Assembly (NCBI GenBank): GCA_004026145.2
Contig: CP034992.1
Coordinates: forward strand, 4,038,931-4,102,930
Length of the DNA stretch: 64,000 nucleotides
Origin: Takifugu bimaculatus
Lineage: Eukaryota; Chordata; Actinopteri; Tetraodontiformes; Tetraodontidae
Reading direction: 5' to 3'
The notes under the pieces are model-generated. The model was not told the origin of the DNA. It did no database searches and worked only from the letters and a program-made list of their open reading frames with translations. Positions 1 through 11,817 of the stretch are shown piece after piece. Each line of letters opens with the position of its first letter. The stretch's first letter is position 1. The position numbers were made by a program, and so were the translations under genes.

Positions 1-577
1 CGTCTCCCCCTGATGTTACAGACTTATAAAGACATTGCTTTGGAGGTCTCTGTAGGCTTTGTTTCTTGTTTTTAGTTGAGGAATAAACCCAACTAGTTTT
101 CAATTTATTGTACTTTTCTTAATCTCATCTTTCTCCATTTTCCCAGAAATGATTAAGAGACATTCACGAGAACAAAAGGGTGGGTGGATGAGTGTAAAAC
201 AAAGTGTTAGTGTGTGTGTGTGTAGGCTTTAGGTGGAAGATTTAATCTTTTGAGTAGAATTATTGTGTAAAACAAACATTCTATCAGCCTTTGCTAAGTC
301 TAAATATTACCCTCAAGGCTCATTTCAAACATAATCTTCATCCCACAAATATTCTGCCTCCACATTTTTGGATGTTCAATCAGTGATGTTGCCAATTTCC
401 TTTTGTATGTTCACATCGTGCGTAAGTGTCCGTTCTGACGTAAGAGACGAGAAATCGCCACCAGAAAGGAAGCAAAGCACAAAATGGGGGGAGGATGGAG
501 GAAATAATGAGGGGTAGGTGAAGTCAGCCTTTATGGGTCGGCAGGGTATGGGACACATTCTCCTGAGCTGTGGTTTT

Positions 578-579
<2 letters not shown>

Positions 580-637
<58 letters not shown>
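580..637. repeat. (CA)n microsatellite, about 58 bp
   Basis: Uninterrupted CA dinucleotide array in the upstream intron. It creates spurious Thr-His and Cys-Val frames on the two strands. Confidence 0.98.
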
Positions 638-639
<2 letters not shown>

Positions 640-3600
640 AAGACAGTCCCACATCCTAACATTCCTCCACCGTAATTATTTTCCTTCTTATTCCTCCGTC
701 TCTCTCTTTCTGTCTCAAATATGCTATTAGAGGCACCAGTGGCCATGTAATCACTTTGGGTTTCCCACAGGAACACACACATGTGCGCACACACACCTAC
801 GTTGGTAATTACAGTTGAAGATTAGCGCGCTCTTCACCGTAATCCAACCGAGCAGCCGATGATCGGCCAGTGTTGCTCAGTGTCCCCTCATGTCATTGTA
901 TTAATGGTTCCAAACTCTTTTTTTGACCTTGTCATATTATTCAGTGAACAGCACGTACACACACACACACACACACACACACGCTCGCTCGCACACACGC
1001 ATGTGCGTGACATTTCTTTACATCTGCTGCACTGTAGCATCCCAGCTACATGCGAACCCATTGTGACGCAGGCACATTTCCTACTGCACAAACGCTCCCT
1101 CGCCACTACACAAACACTCCAAACCCTGGCCGAACTGCTTTAATGCGTCCTCCACTCCTCTCCTCAAAGCCAGCTACACACTCCACAGAAGATAACATCT
1201 GTCCACCTCGTTGCTTTTAGCACTCTTACCAGTGCTTGTTTGGTTTTCCACTTTCCCGTGTCTGATAAGGCTCATGACCTGGTACCACGGCGCTCTCCCT
1301 CTCTCCCCCTCTCCCCCTCTCCCCCTCTCTCTCTGTGGTGCGACAGGTTAGCATCTGTCCAATGTGTCGAGCCGCTCGTATTTACATGCACACACTCACT
1401 CCTGGCTGTAAAGCTTTACGTGCACTGGTCTTTTAGCATAAATGTGGTCGCTGCAGCGCTGATGTAAATGTGCTGTACTGTTTGGGTTGAGATGTTCTGT
1501 CAGGGATTTGCTGCACGTCTCCTTGGAAGAGGAAGCCTTTGCTCATTGGAATGGGGACACTAAAAAGGCTTTCAATTTGAAAGCTCCATCTTCAAGCCTC
1601 ATCTTATTGTATATGATAATGTTGTGGTGCGTTTTCCTGCCGTGTTTGCGAGACGCCTGATGAAATCAGTCACAGTAAAGCACCTCTGCAGACGCCACGC
1701 TGGGGAACCGGGGCGCGTGCACGCAGGCGTGCGTGCGTGCGAGACTCCATGCAGATGATTGAGTTAGCGTGACGCAGTGATGGTCGGAAGATGAAACGCC
1801 GCTGCAGCGCCGTGTCTGGCGAGTCGCTACACACACTTATCTGACGGCTGCTAGCTAAAGGCATTTAATTTGCAGCGTAGGGGGAGGAGGGGGGGGGGGT
1901 GAATACACGAGAGATGGATGAGAGAAGAGAGGAGGGGGAAAGACGGGATGCAAAACATGAGATGGAGATAGAGGAATGACAAGTTCTTTTAATTTTGGCG
2001 AGCATGAGGATTAGGAGACCTTAACAATGATGAATTGGTTTAATTTACTGTTAAAGCAGCTCACTTTCTCTCACACTTTATTGTACGCGCGCACGTACGA
2101 GGACTGGGAGAATCAGAACATGTGGTTGCTGGAGGCCTCCTTGCTCCTCTGCCTCATCTGTCTGTCTGCGTGTCTGTCTGTCAGTCTCTCCCCTCCTGAC
2201 CTTTGGCCAGCAGAAAGGTCACGGGCTCACACATGAATAATCAAGTCGGGAAATGTTTTGGTGCTGCCAGATGTGATGTGAGGAAGTTTGTATGTCTCCA
2301 ATAAACATAAAGGATATCAAAGATGGCTTCAGTTCTAATGTGTTAGGAGATGGTCTGGTCTGGGGGTCGTATTCAGATGGAAAATGTAATAGTTTTAAGC
2401 TATTTAGAAGATTATTGTAACCAATTCTGAGTGTGAGATGAGATTCATTTATCTTTGCTCCAAACTAACAACTTAAATCTGTCACCGGTGTGACTGGACG
2501 CTGCCAGTTCCCCGGTGTTGATGTTCGATTAACACGACGCCACCAAAGAAAACACACGGAGGGTTTTGTCGGGGGGGTGGTGGGGGCCCCCGACCCACAG
2601 CAACAAAACCCCCTCAGATCTCACGTAAAGACGAAGGGAGGGAGATTCACGGGTGCATCTGTTTTCCCTCCCCGAGCTTAAAATAACCGTCTCCAGACAC
2701 TCACCGTGTTATGATAGCAACCGCGGTGACATTCCATCAAGTGTGCGCGGGCGCCGCGGTGCACGCCTCCTCCATCACCGTCAGCGCGGCTCTTTGTCTG
2801 CGAAGGCGCCGTCAAAGGAGACGCTTCGCTTCTGTGACCGGCTGACCCACATATGGTCCAAGTTTACTCTCCTAAACACAGGGTGTGTGTGTGTGTGTGT
2901 GTGTGTGTGGGCGGTTGTTCTATACATGTACCCACTCACGTGTGTATGTTCCATCTGCTTCCAGCTACACACAAAGAGAGCACCTTCTTAATTAAAGCCA
3001 GTAATAAGAGGAAGTTTCACACACACACACACACACACACACCACCAACACCAACCTCTGTATTCCATACATTCCCGCTCCTCACAGGAGGTAACTCCTC
3101 TTATTCTGTCTCTCATGGCAACTGTTGCCATTGGAGAACTGATGGATCTGTTTTGTCTGTTGGCGCTCCACTGCTGCCGAGCTGGAGGCGCGATAGCAGG
3201 TGAGTGATTCCAGCCTGGTATCGGGTCGTAAACGCCACATCGTAAACACGGCGCCAAGCCGAATTTACACGCCGTATCGGCTGTACCGAGATGCGCTGCG
3301 GCCGACTGTGGTCGGCGGCGCTCTGCAGCGTCGGGGCGGCGCCGTGCCGGCAGCTCCTGTTTGACTTCACAAACGTTCTGTCTCTCCGCCTCCCTCGCTC
3401 TTGTGCGCCGACTCTGCCAGTCGTCGTTCGCGGCTCTGACAGGCGTCGCTCCGTCTTATCCCGCCACCAGCGGCCCGATCAGATGCTGACGATCCCGCGT
3501 GCCGATGGCAGGTGACCAGGCCTGCTGCCGCAGATAGAAAAGACACGACAGAGGACAGAATATGGACAACCCAGAGGTTTTGGCGGCTGATCAGAGGTGT

Positions 3601-4153
3601 CACACAGGTGTTTCACACTTTATCTGAAGCTTTTCTGCTGACAGAAAATTAAGGATGCTCATGAAATCCCAGCGGAATGTTTGCAAGCGGGAATTTTTGA
3701 GAGGTTTCGCTGGTGTTGCGTTAGACGTGAAGAGGGTATCTATCGGTATCTATCATCGCTTATTCCACTGATTACAGCAGCGATCGACACTAATCAGATA
3801 GGAAAGAGTTTTGGGTTCCAGAAATTAATAATATATCTCCAAATCCTCCGCGACGCGCCTGCTGATTAAAGGAACCTCCTTCGTGTATCCAGTTGGGCAG
3901 AGAAAGTTTCCCGCTCACATCGTTTCGGCCGCCCAGTGAGCCGAACTGGGTGTCCGTCAAGCCTCCTTGAACATTTCCCATCATCCTCTCTGGTCCTTAT
4001 TCCAGTCGTCTTCTGTACGGCGTTATGCGCCTGTGTACTTGTGTGATGTTCGCCGTCCGTAAATGAAATGTATCCTTTGTTTACAGGCTCATTATCTAGA
4101 TAATAACATCCATATTTCCTCTCGTCTCCAGCGTGTTATCGCCCTCCCCCCCC

Positions 4154-4217
4154 GCACACACACACACACTCACACTCACACACTCACACACACACACACA
4201 CACACTCACACACACAC
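4154..4217. repeat. Interrupted (CA)n array with CT interruptions
   Basis: CA-rich array broken by several ACTC interruptions, which suggests an old array with point substitutions. It follows a run of C at about 4145-4153. Confidence 0.95.
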
Positions 4218-5092
4218 GCTCCACAGAGCCGCGCATCGACATATCTCACCACGGCAGAGAAAAGATAATGGGACCTGGTTCATTTTGGTGAAAACTGCAA
4301 CTATTATTTGCATTGCAAATCATCGGTAGTAGCCCCCCCCACCCCCACCCCCCCCACCCAGTCAGACATGTTGGCGTGCACGTATTCGTCACCGCGTTAT
4401 TGTCCGTTTTCTAAAATCTTCCGTCGCGCGTTTGTGCGTTTCCAGCCTCATTGTCTGCCACCACGGATGGCTGATACCGGTGTGAGTTGACAAAGCTCTG
4501 TAATGGAGAGCTGATACCCCCCCACCCCCACCCCCGCCCCCCTCGCTCCGTGCTTTTCATTTGCCGGCGAGATGACTTTGGCCCTCAGCCATCCCAGCCA
4601 ACCAATCTCCTATCTCCAATCTGCACCATTATTTTCCATATCTGGGCAAATTGTTCGCCAAAAGCTCAGAGAGGCAAATTTGAGGCGTCGGGCTGGTGTG
4701 GCGGTCCTCCACAGGTGTGGGGGGTGATTAGGTTTCCATTAGAACAGATAGATGGGATCTTCCCCGGCTTTATTCCGGAGCACATCTCCTTCATCCGCAG
4801 CTGCCTTTCGTCACCGCTTCACTTCTTTAAGTGTTTTCATCACTTATTGCGCGGAGCTCCGCGGCGCCGCCCGTTCACAGTTGCACTAACACCATTATCC
4901 AGTCAGTAATGGGACTCTGCAAGCGCCAACTTCTTTAATCCTGCCTCCATTATGCGCTTGACATGGATTTTGTGGGGCGTGCGTTTTATTAATGATGTGA
5001 TTTTTTTTTTTTTTTTTCCAATGAGAAACACGTGAAGAAGAAGGAATAACGGACTTCCTCTCTAACTGCTCCGTTCCCTTTGTGCCCCGCAG

Positions 5093-5227
5093 ATCCTGGT
5101 GAACAGTTCCAACCGTCCAGCCGTGATCTACGAGAAGGTGACCGTGAGCGAGGAAGGCGGCCCGTTGCTGAGAGACATGCTGTTCAGCCCGGACCAGCAG
5201 CACATCTACGCACTGACAGACAAACAG
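5093..5227 (+). CDS. plxna1: plxna1 exon 1 of window: C-terminal end of sema domain
   Basis: The 135-nt exon encodes fragment residues 1-45, from ILVNSSNRP to IYALTDKQ. It is the last blade of the seven-bladed sema propeller, the part of the receptor that binds semaphorin and also contacts itself in the autoinhibited ring. The signature is the GGPLLRDMLFSPDQQHIYAL stretch, which matches the plexin A pattern of LRDM followed by a D-x-x-x-x-Y-x-L/M strand. The acceptor is TGCCCCGCAG and the donor is CAG|GTGAGC; both boundaries are phase 0. An N-glycosylation sequon (NSS) lies near the start. The preceding exon, expected to end in a SGxLKK-type peptide, is not in the window. Numbering by the GAP arginines places this near human residue 461. 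Confidence 0.95.
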
Positions 5228-5943
5228 GTGAGCTCCTGATTGGACAGATGTTGTCCCCATCATTCGTCTCATTGCTAACGAGCATTGACTATAAATGGTC
5301 ATACACACACTCACGCTTTGTCTTCCTCTCTTTGTGAGGACCATCCTTAGAATCAAGACCTTTCAAATTGGGCGGCCCACACAATCCTCATGTCCTCAGT
5401 CTCGTTCGGTCCTCATAACACACACACACACACACACACTGTGCATCCTGTACAACACACACAGGTTGCCTGTTGCACCATTTCTGCCACAGTAATCTAG
5501 TGGCAAGTGTCCAGAGTATCGCTCACCTTCATTAGTCAGTGGAGGTTGGATATTGCTCCCCTCCACCCCTGTCCAATCAAACAACACACTCATTCCCAAT
5601 GGATCCCATGTAATTACACAGCAGCAAACACACACTCTCACACACACACACACACACACACACACAGGACACAGATAGCTACTGTGAAGATCTAATAATG
5701 GAGACATAACACACCCAGACATACAGGCGGTGTTATAGGTCACATGTGGCCCGTGCACGCTCGTGCACGCACGCGTGTGCCTGCGGTCATTACCAGCCCC
5801 ACCGCTGGTGAGCACCGTGTCTACTTTGATGGCGAGCTGGAGGTGGGGGAGGGACGGGGGACGCGGCGGAGGGCATGTTACATCGCTGTCACTCCCCGGG
5901 CCCAGCTGCTCCCCTCGTTATTCTGTCTCATTATGGTGGCGAC

Positions 5944-6017
5944 TGGGGGAGGGGGAGGGGGGGTGACTGGATGACTGTATTTCATAAAGCTAACAGTGGC
6001 TTTGAGGGGGGGGGGGG
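5944..6017 (+). repeat. G-run cluster with quadruplex potential
   Basis: Several runs of 4 to 12 G occur within about 75 bp on the coding strand, enough to form a G-quadruplex in DNA or in the pre-mRNA of intron 1. Confidence 0.75.
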
Positions 6018-6827
6018 TGGTGACTGTCTGAGGCCTGTTCCAGGAGGAACTTGGTCATCTGTGATGCGTTTAAAGTAAAGAACCGTTAAATATGGACCGA
6101 TTCAGCACCAGTCGAGTGAATCTGAACCAGAATCTCCTGAATATTCAGGCTGCACAGAAATGGAAAATCCATCATTTCTGCTGCTGCTTGTAGGACATGT
6201 GAGCGTTTCTCCCATCCAGAACTCCGTCAGAACTCATTCCTCTCATCTAAATTCTGAATGCGAGCGTGTTTTCGGAGGTAAAGGCGTCCGCCTGAGCCTT
6301 GTTTCGACCCCGAATGACAGAATCCGCTCAGACAGAACACCGGACCCGTCTGCAGTGTTTCCATCCCGCGCAGCTCCGATCCCACCTGCCGGGATAAAGA
6401 ACGGCAGAGAAATCCGCCTGGTTTGTCCAGAGGCAGCAGAGCAGGTCATTACCGGCCGCCGTTACCGGCCGCCGCACCTAATCAGCCGCTGCGTCGTTAG
6501 GTAACCGCCAGGGTTTGTTCTTTATCATATCAGAGGAAGTTTTCCCGTGGGCGCGCCTGGTCGGAAGCTAAATGAGCTGTGCACACTCGCAGACGGGACA
6601 GATGGGAGATGAAATGCACCCTTTCTGTTGTGAGAGCGGAACGAGCGGAGCGAGCGTGCGAGACGCACGATGGAGGCGTGCAGATTATTACAAATAATAC
6701 TGAGACGGGCCCGTCGCGCCTGTCCGTGTGTGTTAGGGTGTGTTTGGGTGTGTGTTAGTGTGTGTTAGTGTGTGGCCTCGACCACTTTATCTTAAAAGCA
6801 GAGAGCAGCTGAGGACGCCAAGGATGG

Positions 6828-6862
<35 letters not shown>

Positions 6863-7199
6863 CTTAACAGGAGTTAAAGGCTTCTATACTTCATACACAC
6901 ATCCATTTGTTTACATTCATGGGCTTTCAGCCCCCCCCCCACCACAGTGAGACATGTGTAGACACCCCCACCGCCGCTGCTGCCGCCTGGTCGTGGGTTT
7001 GATCCCCATTAATGGTCTGCAGGCTCAGGTTAAGCAGAACATGCAGCGGTCTCTGGTTTAAAGCCTCTCTCCACCACTAATGACCAGAGGGGGCAATTCC
7101 CTTCTCTTGCCCTCCATCTTACCCTCATCTTTATCCTCTGCCCTCCATCTATACAGCTATGGCTCCCTCATCTCTACTATAGGAAATCCGTGCCTGAGT

Positions 7200-7200
<1 letters not shown>

Positions 7201-7259
<59 letters not shown>
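7201..7259. repeat. (CA)n microsatellite, about 59 bp
   Basis: Perfect CA array in intron 1, the first of four long arrays of alternating orientation between 7.2 and 8.0 kb. Confidence 0.98.
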
Positions 7260-7261
<2 letters not shown>

Positions 7262-7569
7262 CCATGTTTCCATCTAAGCCCAAATTGAGTCCTCTGCTCT
7301 CGACTACCTACCACTGATCCCATTCCCATGTTTTTAATGATGTCTCACTATCACTGCTGCACCCCCCCATCTCTCTCTCTCTGCCTGTCTCTCCCTCCCT
7401 CTCTCTCTCTCTCCCTCCCCCCCCATATAACCATTCTCAGTAAGGCAGAAAGGTGGACGTGCAAAACCAGAGAATTAAGAATTTTACAGATTAAAAGAAA
7501 GCAATTATTCAGTGACGTTAGCAACCAACCTTCATTGCCCCTGTTTTGTCATTAAATAGACGCCATGCA

Positions 7570-7571
<2 letters not shown>

Positions 7572-7614
<43 letters not shown>
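7572..7614. repeat. (GT)n microsatellite, about 43 bp
   Basis: Perfect GT array in intron 1. It is complementary to the CA arrays on both sides (7201-7259 and 7739-7796). Confidence 0.98.
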
Positions 7615-7615
<1 letters not shown>

Positions 7616-7723
7616 TCTAGTTGGTTGCCTGTGGGGGTCCCTCAGACAAGCCAAGCACATTAAGGTGTCACTGGACATTTCCACTGATGCGTGGCCCACG
7701 ACAAGCCCTCCCTGGGCCCCCCC

Positions 7724-7724
<1 letters not shown>

Positions 7725-7796
<72 letters not shown>
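7725..7796. repeat. (CT)n-(CA)n compound microsatellite
   Basis: A short CT run passes directly into a CA array of about 58 bp in intron 1. Confidence 0.97.
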
Positions 7797-7797
<1 letters not shown>

Positions 7798-7912
7798 AAA
7801 CTGAAGCTGTGAGTCAGAGTTAGAGGTGAGGCCTAGTGATTTATGACTCGCTGTGTTCCAGCTGTATTCATCACTGTCATTATTATCAATGAGAGGATAT
7901 GACAGCGGGAGC

Positions 7913-7915
<3 letters not shown>

Positions 7916-7959
<44 letters not shown>

Positions 7960-7969
7960 GTGTGTGTGC
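7916..7969. repeat. (GT)n microsatellite with GC interruption
   Basis: GT array of about 54 bp with one CG-type interruption near 7954, in intron 1. Confidence 0.96.
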
Positions 7970-10900
7970 GCGAAGCTTCTGAGACTGTAGGTTATTGCAG
8001 GAAATTTAAATGTTTATTTGGAGACGATCTTGTCTGTGTGTTTTTCCACCATGTTTCTGCTTGTGTTTCACCGTATTTGGCTTTATTGAACCGTTCACTC
8101 ATCGCCGACGCGCTGAACTATCTGTGTTTCCAGTCATTTTAAAGCTGGAGGAACCGCTTCATCATGCAGGGCTTTAGAAAATAACACTTTTACAATATTA
8201 CTGTTTACGCTCGTTCCGCGGCACAAGCGCCCAGTTTTAGAGCCTCAGGTCGAAGTGGGTGCTACTAGTCCCAGTTTTTCTACATGTCCTCAGACGTCGC
8301 TACTAGTTTAGCTGCCTAGCTTCTGAAAATATGAGAAAGCGTTGGAGATGTGATGGACCAGGTGCAGACATGAGGCAACCTTTTTATCCAAGAGATTTTG
8401 CACGTGTAACGATTCGCGTGTGGATGTTAGCGGCCACATTAAGACGCGCACAAAAAGCTCCTGTGCCTTTTAGGAATGTAATTCCCTACGTTAGCAAACA
8501 GTTGGCTGTTGGCTCTCACGTAATCATCAAGTAATGTCCTACCCATGGGGTTTCATCAGACATCATCTGCCCCTCTCTCTCTCTCTTTCTATCTCTCTCT
8601 CTCCCTCTATCTGTGTGTTTCTGTTTACATCCACATATTACTGGTTCGCTGCCAATCTCGTTAGCAAACACATTAGCACCGACTGACACCAACACACATA
8701 ATAAGCAGCTGCTTGTATCAATCAAGACTGACATTTTAGCAAACTAGATGCAGCTAATCAGTCACTTCTAAGTAGCTTGAAGATTAATTCTCCTCAAATC
8801 GACTGTCTCTGCCGCCGACGAGCGGCTGAATTTAACAAGTGCACGACACCACGAGATGAGAAGTTTAATTTTGAGGAGCAGTATATGGTGCCTGATTCAA
8901 ATTGAAACTTTTTACAATTATACATACATCAGATCAATACAAACAAGTATCTAAAAGTCTATCAATCCTAATAGTTTTTCTTTTGCTGTCATCCTTTTGC
9001 TGCTAGTTTAATGATAGCTCAACAGCTGGCTAATGCTTAGCTAATTGCACAGGCTAATTGAGGGAAATAGTAAATGTTTTGATCGTTAAAAGTTCCTGGA
9101 AAAGGGACCTTAACCTTTTTAAAATTCCCGTTGAACACGTGAGGTCTGGGGTTCTGCGTCTAGAGGAGGAGTCAGGGGTGGTGCTGCTGGCGTCACCGGC
9201 GGCGCTGCACATGGTGATCTACCTGACCCGGCCTTTGGTATAACTCTCTGTACCTTTTATGTCTTCGGCTTCATCTTTTCTACTCATAATGCTCAACACT
9301 TTGCCCCCCCCCCCCCCACACACACACACACACACAGCAGACTTTGAGCAAGGAGGCGGTCATTGTTATGTAAATGTTAATAGACTTGGTGCAGTGAGGC
9401 GGAGACGTGAGTACAGTGAGCAGAAGGGAGCGGCGGTGTAGCCGTGTCGTTTCCGGGCACTCAATTACAAGAGTTCAACCCATTATAGAACCTTCCTGAG
9501 CACACGGCTGGCCACATACACCCTCTCACAGATGAACTGTTAACCACTCGTTGCTCTACTCTCATGTGCCAGCATATAGATTTTGTCATTTACGGCGGTT
9601 TTTGTGCGTCTGTCGTGTCAAATCGGTGCTCCTGGAAAGACAAATTGAGAAACTCTTAACCCTAAACTGAGAAAAGGTCTTTAAATGCTCATTTTGCGAC
9701 TATTATTTGCCACCTTTCCCGCCAAACCTCCCCTTTTTCCTCTCAACTGTCTGACTTATCTTGTTCTTCCTTTCTTGTGGTTTGGCCCTTAAAGACAACC
9801 CTTGATTGGCCATCAGGAGGGGGCAGTAAGACCCTTGTCTTGGGGGTGATGCTATCAGTGCTAATGGAAGTCAAGCTGTCTGTCTCTCATCCCTCTGTTT
9901 TACTGTCGTTTTCCATGAAGATGGAGTGATAGAGTAGACTGATAGGCTTAGCAACGAGGACCAGACTGATGGGGAAGTTAATGGTTTCGCCCTGTTCATC
10001 TCAGCATCTATCAGCTGCTGCACGATTGCTCCTCCCGTTACTTCGTGGCAATTCGGGGCAAAAAAAACCGGGCTGTTGATGTCACTGTTGTCAGTTGAGA
10101 GCGAGCTCGGCTGGTCTGGAGTCAGTCCCTCGTCCCCAAACGCAGGAACGGCCCGATGGAACCGTCGCCCGAGCATGACAGAACAGTTAAACGGTCCTTT
10201 CAGAGTGCTCAAGGGTTACTCAGCAGTTTCTTTACAAGACTTTGGCCTTTGAACACAGCTGTTTTCTACAGAGGGCAGAAGGTTCTGGGGTCCAGGCCCG
10301 TGTCTGGGTGTGATGCGGAGTTCTGTCAGATGAATCCAGAGACGGTTTCACCTTGATCCCACCGAGACGGTTCTGAGTTCTGGTGTTGTCAGACCTCCTT
10401 AAAGCTGCCGTGCACGTGGCAGGCGTCCCAAATGTGCTTCTAAATGATATCAATCACAGCCTTTTTCTGATTTGGGAGGTTTCCCCCCTCTTTTTTAGCC
10501 TCTCTGTCTCCCTGTGGTGTGGTGTGGGGGGGTCACGTTGCTGTTCTAACAGCTGTGTGAGTCTTCACTCTTCACCAAGTCCATTTTCTAAAGTGACAGA
10601 GTCATTTACCAGGCCGGTGGCCTCTCCCATTCTCACTTAATTAGAAGAGCCGCGGGCCTGTCCACCTCGGCCGCTCACATTTACCTCTTCCTCTCTTCGA
10701 AATCTCTGTTCCTGGGCCCAATCCCCCCCCCCTCCCCTTTTCATTTGCTGTTTTATGTTTTCCTTCCATTGCTTGGGGGGGGGGGGGGATTGTAGTGGGA
10801 GACGAGCTGTTTTTGGAAGAGCTAATGGGAACGTCCGGTTGATGAAGATTGATGAGCTCGGTGGAAACGTTTGTTTCATCTTCCCCGCTTGTTTGATGCG

Positions 10901-11298
10901 ACGTCACCAAGGAAATATACAGACCCGATGGAATATTTCTGATTTACAGGATTTTAGCTTTGGCCCTGAACTCAGCACCGGATCAGATGAACGACGACGA
11001 GGGTGTTTTATTCTTTAATCAGCCTCTTGTTTTGGCTGAGTGTAGCAGGAGATCAGAAGTGAGGACGAGAGTGATGTGAATGAATAATACAGCTGAGCAC
11101 CGGAGACGAGGATGAGGAGATAAATGAAAGAGGCCTCGTTGGGTGGGCGAAGGAGGTAAAGGGGGGGGGGGGGGGGCACAGTTACTTCAGAGGAAGTTTG
11201 GAAGGAGAAAGTAAGAGTGAGCAGGCGCGAGAGGGCGTAATTACCCAAAACAGGTCTGGTAAACCTCTGCCCTGGAGCAGTCTTACAATATACAAGTG

Positions 11299-11323
11299 CC
11301 CCCCCCCCCCCCCCCCCCCCCCC
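11299..11323. repeat. Poly-C homopolymer, 25 C
   Basis: Uninterrupted run of 25 C in intron 1. Runs of this length are hard to size in any sequencing chemistry, so the exact count is uncertain. Confidence 0.95.
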
Positions 11324-11752
11324 AAAAGAAATCCTCCTGCTCAGATCCGAATCCTCCCTGTCTTGTTTGCTCTGCTCCTTATCGCCAGTCAGTCAACACA
11401 TCCAGCTCCTGGCCGCCATCGATCTCTTCCAATCCAGTTGATGCTCACATGCTAAGCTAGTCTTTGATGCCCCCCCCCACCCCCACCCCCAGGTATTCCA
11501 ACCCAGTAGTTACACAAACATCCTGTCGAGGGCCGAGGTTCCACACGAGAGTGAGCAGAACTGTGGAGAAGCTGCGAGTTGTAAAGCTCAGATGTACAGT
11601 GATGGGGGGCAAGGGGAGGGGGGGCGGGGGCAGTAATTACGCCTCATATATTTCTTTACCACTGACATGCGTTTAAAGGTTGGTATTGATTTTCCTTTAT
11701 ATAACAGAATTAGTTTTACTCCATTTGTACAGCGTGATGAACTGGGGGGGGT

Positions 11753-11817
11753 ATCCTCCCTTCATCCTCCCTTCATCCTCTCTTCATCCTCCCTTCATCC
11801 TCCCTTCATCCTCCCTT
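11753..11817. repeat. 11-bp minisatellite, unit TTCATCCTCCC, about 6 copies
   Basis: Tandem pyrimidine-rich 11-mer with one C-to-T variant copy, in intron 1. Confidence 0.93.

Larger units (their letters stand above)
1..5092. other. Upstream intron sequence, no exon recognised
   Basis: This stretch precedes the first recognised exon and should be intron, since plexin A sema coding continues further upstream. I find no peptide resembling the preceding sema blade. It holds CA or GT arrays at about 580-637, 956-982, 2883-2909, 3019-3042 and 4154-4217, a CT-rich run near 1291-1331, a CpG-dense block at about 3215-3510, and poly-T at 5001-5017. The poly-T lies about 75 nt upstream of the exon 1 acceptor. 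Long frames here mostly translate the dinucleotide arrays and are not credible genes. Confidence 0.7.

Noticed and set aside
5325..5440. Possible decayed mobile element ending in a CA array (GAGGACC and GTCCTCAT words)
   Set aside because: Words resemble CA-flanking repeats of fish genomes, but no terminal repeats or coding remnants are visible, so it was not called.
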